From contig DASWIV010000289.1 of the NCBI GenBank assembly GCA_036397475.1, forward strand, positions 1 through 9,880: a DNA stretch of 9,880 bases, in the 5' to 3' direction. Every line of letters begins with the position of its first letter. Positions within the stretch are counted from its first letter, which is position 1. Below, in pieces: positions 1 through 5,581 of the stretch. The notes beneath the pieces are model-generated. The model did no database searches and was not told the origin of the DNA. It was given only the letters and a program-made list of their open reading frames with translations. Source of the stretch: DASWIV01 sp036397475 (lineage in GTDB: Bacteria; JAJVIF01; JAPKYR01). Position numbers and translations under genes: made by a program.

Positions 1-258
1 CTCGAAGGAAAAGCCATCAGTCAATCCGCCAAGTAATCCTTCTGATTGCAGGTCGGATAGAGTAAATTCACTGATCTGGCCTATATTTCCGTGATACTGT
101 ATCTCTGCATTCATGATATCCATCATATCCTGGTAAACATCAAGTGTAATATTCATGGGTTTAAGATTTTCATTTTCTTCCAAAGATGCTTTGGCTGGAC
201 TTATAAATAAGAGAAATATTATCAGAACGATTAATGCTGCTTTTCCGTTTTCTGTCAT
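1..258 (-). CDS. Partial gene, exported protein of unknown function (N-terminal 86 residues)
   Basis: The frame stays open from an ATG at 258-256 down to the window edge, so only the first 86 residues are seen. Residues 1-24 look like a Sec signal peptide: a short polar start with one lysine, a hydrophobic core (residues 8-20), then PAKA before a serine, a good signal peptidase I site. The mature part starts acidic and polar (LEENENLKP) and has methionine-rich, helix-like stretches. I recognise no family. The start is well supported by an AAGGAGG ribosome binding site at about 266-272, seven to eight bases upstream. It is transcribed divergently from the transhydrogenase operon. An exported or periplasmic location is inferred from the signal peptide; function is unknown. 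Confidence 0.75.
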   Translation of the reverse strand, partial: MTENGKAALIVLIIFLLFISPAKASLEENENLKPMNITLDVYQDMMDIMNAEIQYHGNIGQISEFTLSDLQSEGLLGGLTDGFSFE

Positions 259-281
259 GATTACTCCTCCTTAGCATTGGT

Positions 282-287
282 ATTATA
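282..287 (-). promoter_or_regulatory. -10 box of the exported-protein gene
   Basis: On the minus strand these bases read TATAAT, a perfect sigma-70-type -10 box, 24 bases upstream of the start codon. The predicted leader would be short and carry little more than the ribosome binding site. No good -35 box is visible at 16-18 bases, so the promoter may be activator-dependent or weak. The call is inferred from the motif alone. Confidence 0.45.
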
Positions 288-303
288 CATCATGAATGTA
301 TAA
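283..303. promoter_or_regulatory. Inverted repeat overlapping the -10 box, candidate operator
   Basis: TTATACAT at 283-290 and its exact complement ATGTATAA at 296-303 are separated by CATGA. This gives a perfect 8-base dyad that covers most of the -10 box at 282-287. The position suits a repressor that blocks RNA polymerase at the promoter of the gene at 1-258. No regulator gene is in the window, so the binding protein is unknown. AT-rich sequence makes chance dyads more common. Confidence 0.35.
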
Positions 304-382
304 GCTCGAATAAATAAATGATTAATTAACCCCCCTTAAACATTACCCAAAGAAAAAAATTTCCCTAATCTCACCTTAACCC

Positions 383-411
383 TTGACGTAGCACTCTATC
401 ATCATTAATGT
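383..411 (+). promoter_or_regulatory. Candidate promoter of the transhydrogenase operon
   Basis: TTGACG at 383-388 matches five of six bases of the -35 consensus. After exactly 17 bases, TAATGT at 406-411 is a weak -10 (three of six). A second possible -10, GATACT at 424-429 with an upstream TG, has no -35 at proper distance. Either would leave a short leader before the start at 451. It is the only promoter-like sequence upstream of the operon that I can see. Confidence 0.4.
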
Positions 412-450
412 ACCCATTCTTGTGATACTTTTAACGCGGAGACACTTTCG

Positions 451-1596
451 ATGCGTATTTTTATACCAAAAGAAACTCACCCCGGCGAAACTCGGGTCCC
501 TGTAATTCCCTCGATCGCCGATAAATTCGTCAAACTCGGCGCTGAGGTCGATATAGAATCCGGACTCGGAAACGGGCTTGGATTCACCGACGACAAATAC
601 AAGGACGTCGGCTGCGCCATCCAGACAGACCGTAAAAAAGGCCTTGCAGATGCGGACATGGTACTCAGGCTGCGAAAGCCTCCCACCGACGAGATAGGCC
701 TTCAGAAGGAAGGCTCGATTCACGCGTCGTACATGGAACCTTTCTTCGACCACGACCTGATCAAGGCGTTCGAGAAGGCGAAGGTCAACGCGATCTGCAT
801 GGAAATGATCCCGCGTACCACACTAGCCCAGAAAATGGACGCGCTCAGTTCGCAGGCTAACCTCGGCGGCTATGTAGCGGTAATTATCGCAGCAGAAAAG
901 CTGACCAAGGCGCTTCCGATGATGATGACTCCAGCGGGAACATTATCGCCCTCGAAGGTTTTCATAATCGGTGTCGGTGTAGCGGGTCTGCAGGCTATCG
1001 CGACCGCGAAACGTCTCGGCGCACGTGTCGAAGCGTTCGATACCCGTCCGGTTGTCGAAGAGCAGGTACGGTCGCTTGGAGCGAAGTTCGTGAAGATCGA
1101 TCTGGGCGAAACCGGTGAGACAAAAGACGGCTACGCTAAAGCGTTGACGGAAGAACAGATAAAGAAACAGCAGGCTGGAATGGCTAAGGTCTGTGCCCAG
1201 TCGGATATTGTTATAACTACCGCGCAGGTTTTCGGACGTAAGGCGCCGGTCATTGTCACTGAAGAAATGGTAGCGGCGATGCAGCCGGGAAGTATCGTGC
1301 TCGATATGGCTGTTGAGACGGGTGGAAATGTCGTGGGATCGAAACTTGGCGAAGAAGTCGTTGTGAACGGCGTTACGATCCTCGGTCCTGAGAATCTGCC
1401 CGGATATGTGCCTGTTCACTCAAGCCAGATGTATGCCAGCAATTTATACAACCTGGTGGAACACTTCTGGGACAAGGAAGCGAATACATTCAAGGTAAAT
1501 CTTGAAGATGAAATACTCGATGGATGCATGATAGTGCGGGATGGGGCGCTTGCAAACGAAATGCTTAAGAACCACTGGAACAACCAGGGTAAGTGA
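451..1596 (+). CDS. pntAA: NAD(P) transhydrogenase subunit alpha part 1 (NAD(H)-binding domain I)
   Basis: This is the soluble NAD(H)-binding subunit of proton-translocating transhydrogenase, which drives NADH + NADP+ to NAD+ + NADPH with the proton gradient. The 381 residues match the stand-alone domain I of Rhodospirillum-type enzymes; in E. coli this domain is fused to a membrane part. Visible marks are the N-terminus RIFIPKETHPGETRVPVIP, the nucleotide-site residues R122, Q127, D130 and S133 in PRTTLAQKMDALSSQANLGG, the Rossmann loop GVGVAG at 174-179 and the acidic end of beta-2 in FDTRP at 196-200. The conserved LDMAVETGGN (284-293) and GPENLPGYVPVHSSQMYASN (312-331) segments are intact. 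A GGAG at 438-441, nine bases upstream, supports the start. First gene of the operon, nine bases before pntAB. Confidence 0.97.
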   Translation: MRIFIPKETHPGETRVPVIPSIADKFVKLGAEVDIESGLGNGLGFTDDKYKDVGCAIQTDRKKGLADADMVLRLRKPPTDEIGLQKEGSIHASYMEPFFDHDLIKAFEKAKVNAICMEMIPRTTLAQKMDALSSQANLGGYVAVIIAAEKLTKALPMMMTPAGTLSPSKVFIIGVGVAGLQAIATAKRLGARVEAFDTRPVVEEQVRSLGAKFVKIDLGETGETKDGYAKALTEEQIKKQQAGMAKVCAQSDIVITTAQVFGRKAPVIVTEEMVAAMQPGSIVLDMAVETGGNVVGSKLGEEVVVNGVTILGPENLPGYVPVHSSQMYASNLYNLVEHFWDKEANTFKVNLEDEILDGCMIVRDGALANEMLKNHWNNQGK

Positions 1597-1605
1597 GGTC
1601 CGATA

Positions 1606-1890
1606 ATGGAACCGCTTTTATTCTTTACATTTGTACTGGCTATCGGATACGGATTTGAACTTATCGCGAAGGTACCATCGCAGCTTCATACTCCCCTGAT
1701 GTCCGGATCGAACGCGATCTCCGGAATCACGATTGTAGGGGCGTTGATAGCTGCCGGGTCCGCGCATGAAGGCATGGCGAAATGGCTCGGCCTGTTCGCG
1801 GTAATCGCGGCGATGATCAATGTCGGCGGTGGTTATGCCGTTACCGACAGGATGCTTCAGATGTTCAAACCGAAGGAGAGTGGCAAGTAA
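1606..1890 (+). CDS. pntAB: NAD(P) transhydrogenase subunit alpha part 2 (small membrane subunit)
   Basis: A 94-residue hydrophobic protein that supplies the first part of the membrane domain II and combines with PntB to form the proton channel. Three membrane segments are visible at about 4-22, 37-54 and 58-78. The family signature HTPLMSGSNAISG (28-40) is clear, and the C-terminus VTDRMLQMFKPK is like the end of E. coli PntA. The start lies nine bases after the pntAA stop, with GTGAGG over that stop as a modest ribosome binding site. Its stop TAA overlaps the ATG of pntB by one base (TAATG), a usual sign of translational coupling that keeps subunit amounts balanced. The length is normal for split-type enzymes. 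Confidence 0.96.
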   Translation: MEPLLFFTFVLAIGYGFELIAKVPSQLHTPLMSGSNAISGITIVGALIAAGSAHEGMAKWLGLFAVIAAMINVGGGYAVTDRMLQMFKPKESGK

Positions 1891-3302
1891 TGAGTCCGCA
1901 GGTTATCGATCTTTTTTACATTGCCGCATCCGTCCTGTTCATTGTCGGACTGAAGATGCTCTCGAAAGCGTCGACCGCACGCAAGGGCAACCAGATCTCA
2001 CTTGGCGGAATGCTTCTCGCGATGATTGTCACGATCCTGCTTCCTGAAGTAAGGGAATACCAGTGGATCATACTCGGCGTAATAATAGGTACCGGAATCG
2101 GTATTATCTCAGCTAAAATCGTAAAGATGACCCAGATGCCGGAAATGGTCGGTTTATTCAACGGATCAGGCGGTCTGGCGTCGCTACTTGTCGGTGCTGC
2201 CGAGTGGATGGTCATAGATTATAACTATGAAGCCTATGCTGCAAACCATCCGAATGTAGGATTCACCATCGGCGCGATTTACTTCACCGAATTGATTGGT
2301 GGGGTCACGTTTATCGGCAGTATAATCGCATGGGCGAAACTCGCTGAAAAAATAGACGGGAAACCGGTACTGTTCGCCGGCCAGCAGATCGTGAATGGAG
2401 TGCTTCTCGTTGCGATCCTGATCTGTGGAATTATGTTCATTGCACAGCCTACATCAGGTTACGCAAATATTATATTCGCGATCATCGTGGTTCTGTCACT
2501 GATCCTGGGAGTTCTCGCGGTTATCCCGATCGGCGGCGCGGATATGCCGGTCGTAATCTCACTTTTGAATTCATACTCCGGATTAGCGGCATGCGCTGCC
2601 GGATTTGTAATTAATAATAATGTTTTGATAGTGGCTGGCGCGCTTGTTGGTGCCAGCGGACTTATTCTTACGAATATAATGTGCAAAGCGATGAACCGGT
2701 CGCTTGCTAATGTATTGTTCAGCGGATTCGGCGCAGTTACTGAATCTGCTGCTGGAGCTGCGGTTCAGGGCGAAGCGAAGCCGATCAGCGCGGAAGATAC
2801 GTATTATATTCTGGAAGCTGCCAAGTCGGTTATTTTCGTACCTGGCTACGGTATGGCTGTCGCGCAGGCGCAGCACGTGGTTAAGGAGCTCGGAGACCTT
2901 CTTACCGAAAATGGCGCCGAGGTAAGGTATGTAGTCCATCCTGTCGCCGGACGTATGCCCGGTCACATGAATGTACTTCTTGCCGAAGCGAATGTTGAAT
3001 ACGACCAGCTGGTTGAGCCTCCGGATGTTAATCCGGCGATGGAGACGGTGGATGTAGCTATCGTTATCGGTGCGAACGATGTTGTCAATCCGGCAGCGAA
3101 AACAGATGAGACATCTCCAATCTGGGGTATGCCGATAGTTGAAGTTGACAGGGCAAGAACCTGTATCGTTTTAAAGAGGTCTCTGAATCCCGGATTCGCG
3201 GGAATCCAGAATCCCCTGTTCTTCTATCCGAACACAAGGATGCTCCTTGGCGACGCGAAAGCATCGGTAAGTAATCTTGTCGCGCAGTTCAAGGACGGAT
3301 AA
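1890..3302 (+). CDS. pntB: NAD(P) transhydrogenase subunit beta (membrane domain plus NADP(H)-binding domain III)
   Basis: The 470-residue beta subunit. Residues 1 to about 285 hold a series of hydrophobic helices with the family segment GGADMPVVISLLNSYSG (215-231), part of the proton path. From about 300 to the end is soluble domain III, which binds NADP(H): PGYGMAVAQAQH (318-329), HPVAGRMPGHMNVLLAEA (350-367), GANDVVNPAA (394-403) and KRSLNPGFAG (429-438) are all intact. I place the start at the ATG overlapping the pntAB stop, because GGAG at 1875-1878 precedes it and homologues begin with a short polar stretch before the first helix. A longer reading from 1782 would overlap most of the end of pntAB and is not credible. 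It is the last operon gene and is followed by a hairpin. Confidence 0.97.
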   Translation: MSPQVIDLFYIAASVLFIVGLKMLSKASTARKGNQISLGGMLLAMIVTILLPEVREYQWIILGVIIGTGIGIISAKIVKMTQMPEMVGLFNGSGGLASLLVGAAEWMVIDYNYEAYAANHPNVGFTIGAIYFTELIGGVTFIGSIIAWAKLAEKIDGKPVLFAGQQIVNGVLLVAILICGIMFIAQPTSGYANIIFAIIVVLSLILGVLAVIPIGGADMPVVISLLNSYSGLAACAAGFVINNNVLIVAGALVGASGLILTNIMCKAMNRSLANVLFSGFGAVTESAAGAAVQGEAKPISAEDTYYILEAAKSVIFVPGYGMAVAQAQHVVKELGDLLTENGAEVRYVVHPVAGRMPGHMNVLLAEANVEYDQLVEPPDVNPAMETVDVAIVIGANDVVNPAAKTDETSPIWGMPIVEVDRARTCIVLKRSLNPGFAGIQNPLFFYPNTRMLLGDAKASVSNLVAQFKDG

Positions 3303-3331
3303 GAACACAAACCGGACGGAAATCTATCATG

Positions 3332-3355
3332 GGGCGCATACTGTGCGCCCTTGTT
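3332..3355 (+). terminator. Terminator-like hairpin after pntB
   Basis: GGGCGCA (3332-3338) pairs perfectly with TGCGCCC (3344-3350) around a five-base loop. The stem is GC-rich, starts 30 bases after the pntB stop, and is followed by a weak T-rich stretch (TTGTT). It probably ends the pnt transcript. The poor T run lowers confidence in a purely intrinsic mechanism. Confidence 0.6.
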
Positions 3356-3357
3356 CA

Positions 3358-3386
3358 TTGACTGGAAGATATATAGGTAATAGAAT
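3358..3386 (+). promoter_or_regulatory. Promoter of tRNA-Ala
   Basis: TTGACT (3358-3363) and TAGAAT (3381-3386) each match the sigma-70 consensus at five of six positions and are separated by exactly 17 bases. Transcription would start near 3393, about 15 bases before the tRNA. With the terminators on both sides this makes the tRNA an independent unit. Confidence 0.75.
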
Positions 3387-3407
3387 TAGGTTGATATTTT
3401 GGTGAAT

Positions 3408-3483
3408 GGGGCTTTAGCTCAGTTGGGAGAGCACCAGCTTTGCAAGCTGGGGGTCACCGGTTCGAGCCCGGTAAGCTCCACCA
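3408..3483 (+). tRNA. tRNA-Ala (anticodon UGC)
   Basis: A full 76-base cloverleaf. The acceptor stem GGGGCTT (3408-3414) pairs with AAGCTCC (3473-3479) and contains the G3:U70 wobble, the alanine identity element. The D stem is GCTC/GAGC (3417-3420, 3429-3432). The anticodon stem CCAGC/GCTGG flanks the loop TTTGCAA, with anticodon TGC at 3441-3443. The T arm contains GGTTCGAGCC. The discriminator is A3480 and the CCA end is encoded (3481-3483). It stands alone rather than inside an rRNA operon in this window, with its own promoter and terminator. Confidence 0.98.
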
Positions 3484-3494
3484 GAGAAAATAAT

Positions 3495-3520
3495 TCCCGC
3501 CTGACGCGCGGGATTTTTTT
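3495..3520 (+). terminator. Intrinsic terminator after tRNA-Ala
   Basis: TCCCGC (3495-3500) pairs with GCGGGA (3508-3513) around a seven-base loop and is followed directly by seven T (3514-3520). It starts 12 bases after the CCA end. The T run overlaps the stop codon of the minus-strand gene ending at 3519, so the same hairpin may also serve that gene. In that direction the T tract (TTATTTT) is weaker. Confidence 0.85.
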
Positions 3521-3887
3521 ATTTGTTCATCTCGTGCTGTGTAAGGAAGCCGCCATCTTGATAAGCAGCCCCGAAGTAGACTTCCACTTTTTTTATCTTA
3601 TCCCCTTCGAACGTGTGAATTTCCACGTTTCGAAATTCCCTGCCATCGGTTGTGGTGCATTTATAGTGGACATATACGTGGTCGCCGGATTCGATAATTT
3701 CCTCAATTACATGTCCGGTGATGTGTTGATTGCCGGGCCAGCACCTCTCGAAGTATGTCTTTTTATCGATTCGATCGTCGTATGGGCTTGTAAAGGTGAA
3801 GTCGTCAGTGAATATTCCTTCGAGTAATTCACGTTGGCTGAGGCGGTATGCGTCGAAACATCTTTTCATGATTTCAGTTTTAGTCAT
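3519..3887 (-). CDS. SnoaL/NTF2-like small protein
   Basis: A 122-residue soluble protein with the layout of the SnoaL-like branch of the NTF2 superfamily: N-terminal helices ending in a LLEGIFTDDFTFTSPYDD segment, a middle helix around KKTYFERCWP, then strands (IESGDHVYVHYKCTTTDGREFRNVEIHTFEGDKIKKVEVYFG). The FRNVEIHTFEGDKIKKVEVYFG part is typical of this fold. Members include small-molecule isomerases, hydrolases and many proteins of unknown role, so no substrate is proposed. An AAGGA at 3899-3903, 11 bases upstream, supports the ATG. It starts three bases after the stop of the PhnB-like remnant, so the two were probably once translationally coupled. It ends at the tRNA terminator. Confidence 0.8.
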   Translation of the reverse strand: MTKTEIMKRCFDAYRLSQRELLEGIFTDDFTFTSPYDDRIDKKTYFERCWPGNQHITGHVIEEIIESGDHVYVHYKCTTTDGREFRNVEIHTFEGDKIKKVEVYFGAAYQDGGFLTQHEMNK

Positions 3888-3890
3888 TTT

Positions 3891-4232
3891 TCACGCATTC
3901 CTTAAGGTTTCAATATCCAGTTTTTTCATTTTGAGGAGTGCCGACATCACACGTTCAGATTTTGCAGGATCGTCAGAGCTAAAAAGTTCATTAAGGGCTG
4001 TGGTGTTTATATGCCACGAGAACCCGTATCGATCCTTGAGCCATCCACACTGTATTTCCGCTCCGCCATCGGTGAATTTTTCCCGGTAATGATCGATCTC
4101 ATCCTGGGAATTGCAATAAACCATGAGTGAAAATGCCTCGTAGAACTTGAAGATGGGACCGCCATTCAGCGCGACAATTTTCTGCCCATTGAGCTCAAAT
4201 TAGACAGTCTTTACTGAACCCTTGTCCATTCC
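3891..4232 (-). pseudogene. PhnB-like/VOC-fold protein (3-demethylubiquinone-9 3-methyltransferase-like domain), 5'-truncated remnant
   Basis: On the minus strand 4199-3894 encodes the C-terminal two thirds of a PhnB/YdcF-type VOC protein (the family often labelled 3-demethylubiquinone-9 3-methyltransferase): FELNGQKIVALNGGP, then CNSQDEIDHYREKFTDGGAE, CGWLKDRYGFSWHI and a MKKLDIETLRNA ending, all typical. The same frame reads KTV just upstream, but a TAA at 4202-4200 interrupts it. Before that, GMDKGSVKTV (4232-4203) still looks like the family segment before FEL, although it lies under the last codons of the CapA-like gene in another frame. The normal N-terminus (about 40-55 residues, the first beta-alpha unit) is absent. 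The ATG at 4124 is internal to the domain and would not give a complete fold. I read this as a gene decayed by a 5' deletion plus a stop; an assembly error is possible. Confidence 0.75.
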
Positions 4233-5266
4233 TGCGTGGGAACAGGCCTGAAATCAGTGATCCTGCACGGAATTTCGCGATATGCCTGATTTCCGGTTGC
4301 CGAATCCCAGTCAATCCATAAAATCATTGATGTGGTCTGAACTGTCCTGTAGCTGTCGAATACAAAATTTCCGAGCGAGAACGCGATTGTCTTTCCGTTG
4401 TATTCTTCGACCCGCTGCAATACGTGGGGGTGATGTCCGATTACAATATCCGCGCCCGAATCGATTGAATTGTAAGCGAGAAATTGCTGCCTTTCTGACG
4501 GGCTTGTCTGGTACTCATTTCCCCAGTGATATGAAACGACTAAAAGATCTACTTTTCGTTCAGCGGTTGCGATTTCTTCAAAGATGAAGTCCGTTTGTGC
4601 AGATGCCACTCCCGGACGTGTTTCTGTCGCCGATGCAAAGTTTAATCCTATATTCGCTATGTCAGTGTACGCCAGGAATCCGATTTTTAATCCATTGAAA
4701 TCTATAATCCTGAGTGATCGGGCTTCTGAAATGTTCTCCCCCGCACCGACATAGCGAATTCCCAGATTCTGAAGTGCCTGTACCGTGTCGGTAATTCCAC
4801 TTACGCCAGCGTCGTTAATGTGATTGTTCGCAAGAGTGACGATGTCGAATCCGCCGTCGACAAGGGACTGTCCGAATTCAGGCGGTGACCGGAATGTCCA
4901 GTCGGTACGGGAGCCGGTGACTCTTGTTCCTGTCAATGTGCCTTCGAGATTTCCGAATGCTATATCGGCTGATGAAAGGATGGATTTGACTTCAGCGAAT
5001 GGATATTCGATCCCGTAGCGTTGGATTTTCTGTCCGCATCCACGCGCTAGAAGGATGTCGCCGACAAATGCGAGTCTGATTGTAATATCCGGAGGAGACT
5101 GTTCAGCGTGAGTATCGATCAGAGTTGTAACAGGTTCAGGCTCCAATAAATTTTCGGATTCCGATTTTGCGGGACTTGGACCGGCACACGAGGCAAGGAA
5201 AGAAATCGCGATAATTGCGAGTATCAATTGGGTGAGAATAGCGAGTCTTGAGACAGGCTCCTTCAT
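4211..5266 (-). CDS. CapA-family lipoprotein (poly-gamma-glutamate/capsule synthesis-type metallophosphatase fold)
   Basis: A 351-residue protein with a lipoprotein signal: basic start, hydrophobic stretch 8-24, lipobox LASC with cysteine 27. A proline/glutamate-rich linker (28-60) leads into a CapA domain. Family motifs are all present: FVGDILLARG (67-76), NLEGTLT (106-112), TLANNHINDAG (144-154), YHWGNEY (246-252), GADIVIGHHPHVLQ (271-284) and FSLGNFVFD (296-304). The domain resembles calcineurin-type metallophosphatases, with the Asp, Asn and His residues as likely metal ligands. CapA of Bacillus takes part in poly-gamma-glutamate export; most homologues are uncharacterised, so the substrate here is unknown. 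The start has no clear ribosome binding site. Its last codons run into sequence that looks PhnB-derived, so the final four to six residues may be replaced. It probably shares a transcript with the downstream remnant and SnoaL-like gene. Confidence 0.9.
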   Translation of the reverse strand: MKEPVSRLAILTQLILAIIAISFLASCAGPSPAKSESENLLEPEPVTTLIDTHAEQSPPDITIRLAFVGDILLARGCGQKIQRYGIEYPFAEVKSILSSADIAFGNLEGTLTGTRVTGSRTDWTFRSPPEFGQSLVDGGFDIVTLANNHINDAGVSGITDTVQALQNLGIRYVGAGENISEARSLRIIDFNGLKIGFLAYTDIANIGLNFASATETRPGVASAQTDFIFEEIATAERKVDLLVVSYHWGNEYQTSPSERQQFLAYNSIDSGADIVIGHHPHVLQRVEEYNGKTIAFSLGNFVFDSYRTVQTTSMILWIDWDSATGNQAYREIPCRITDFRPVPTQEWTRVQ

Positions 5267-5354
5267 GGAGAAGAGTGTAGCAGAATGTGAAGATAATTTG
5301 GGAGTGAATAGATTTCATACATTTAAATTTACTATGGCGGGATACCCATGCATG

Positions 5355-5363
5355 TGATATATT
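5355..5363 (+). promoter_or_regulatory. Candidate extended -10 promoter toward the radical SAM gene
   Basis: TGATATATT fits the extended -10 form TGnTATAAT with one mismatch (TATATT). There is no matching -35 at 16-18 bases. If used, transcription would begin near 5370 and give a leader of roughly 210 bases before the radical SAM start, which would include the AGGAGG, dyad and hairpin described separately. Confidence 0.35.
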
Positions 5364-5383
5364 TTCTATAGGCCCAATTATTC

Positions 5384-5410
5384 AGGAGGAACAGCGTGCG
5401 CTGTTTATAA
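5384..5410 (+). promoter_or_regulatory. Orphan ribosome binding site with a four-codon frame
   Basis: AGGAGG at 5384-5389 is a full Shine-Dalgarno core. Six bases later a GTG (5396) opens MRCL and then TAA (5408-5410). It could be a leader peptide, the start of a decayed gene, or chance. No downstream sequence in any frame continues a recognisable protein. Confidence 0.2.
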
Positions 5411-5487
5411 CGACCCGATTCATTTAAGTCATTCACTCTTAATCGCAGGGTCCATCATTCGCACAACGCTCCTCACCGCATTTTTCG

Positions 5488-5502
5488 CCGGAATTATTCC
5501 GG
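5488..5502. promoter_or_regulatory. 15-base perfect dyad, candidate operator
   Basis: CCGGAAT, a central T and ATTCCGG form a perfect palindrome 80 bases upstream of the radical SAM start. Read as RNA it makes a six-pair hairpin with a TTA loop. Neither strand has a T run after it, so it does not look like a terminator. An operator for the downstream gene is possible but not shown. Confidence 0.3.
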
Positions 5503-5535
5503 ACCAATTGTACTGACGGAAGGTCAATGAATTTC

Positions 5536-5567
5536 GCGCATACACGTGCGGTTGAACGTGTGCGTGC
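5536..5567 (+). promoter_or_regulatory. Leader hairpin touching the radical SAM ribosome binding site
   Basis: Bases 5536-5547 pair with 5556-5567 around the loop GCGGTTGA. There are nine Watson-Crick pairs, two G-U pairs and one A-C mismatch, with the inner six pairs (ACACGT/ACGTGT) perfect. The 3' arm ends exactly one base before the AGGAG at 5568-5572. A hairpin here could influence ribosome access to the radical SAM gene. The pairing is seen directly; a role is inferred. Confidence 0.4.
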
Positions 5568-5581
5568 AGGAGCGTGTCCCG

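Larger units (their letters stand above)
5267..5581. other. Divergent intergenic region without a supported gene
   Basis: This 315-base stretch separates the start of the CapA-like gene (minus) from that of the radical SAM gene (plus). It holds a candidate extended -10, an AGGAGG with only a four-codon frame behind it, a 15-base dyad at 5488-5502 and a hairpin at 5536-5567, each listed separately. A frame open from about 5358 to 5515 has no usable start. A 50-odd-codon frame from the ATG at 5527 runs inside the radical SAM gene. I support neither as a gene. I see no cobalamin riboswitch (B12-box) pattern. Confidence 0.6.

Noticed and set aside
943..1419. Minus-strand open frame of 158 codons
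   Set aside because: Antisense to the well-conserved NAD-binding part of pntAA, with no ribosome binding site or known motif.
1782..1889. Longer N-terminus for PntB starting at 1782
   Set aside because: It would overlap the last third of pntAB in another frame. The added residues are arginine/aspartate-rich, unlike any transhydrogenase, and the ATG at 1890 has a good ribosome binding site.
3399..3827. Plus-strand open frame of 142 codons across the tRNA
   Set aside because: It translates the tRNA and its terminator and then runs antisense to the SnoaL-like gene. No ribosome binding site and no family resemblance.
3408..4235. Integration of a mobile element at the tRNA-Ala gene
   Set aside because: No integrase, no repeat of the tRNA 3' end downstream, and the tRNA has its normal terminator. 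The decayed PhnB-like gene alone does not show a mobile element.
5546..5581. GTG 5546 as start of the radical SAM protein
   Set aside because: No ribosome binding site precedes it and it sits inside the leader hairpin. AGGAG before ATG 5582 explains the start better.
5370..5581. Cobalamin or SAM riboswitch upstream of the radical SAM gene
   Set aside because: No B12-box pattern or recognisable SAM riboswitch core could be read; only a single local hairpin is seen.
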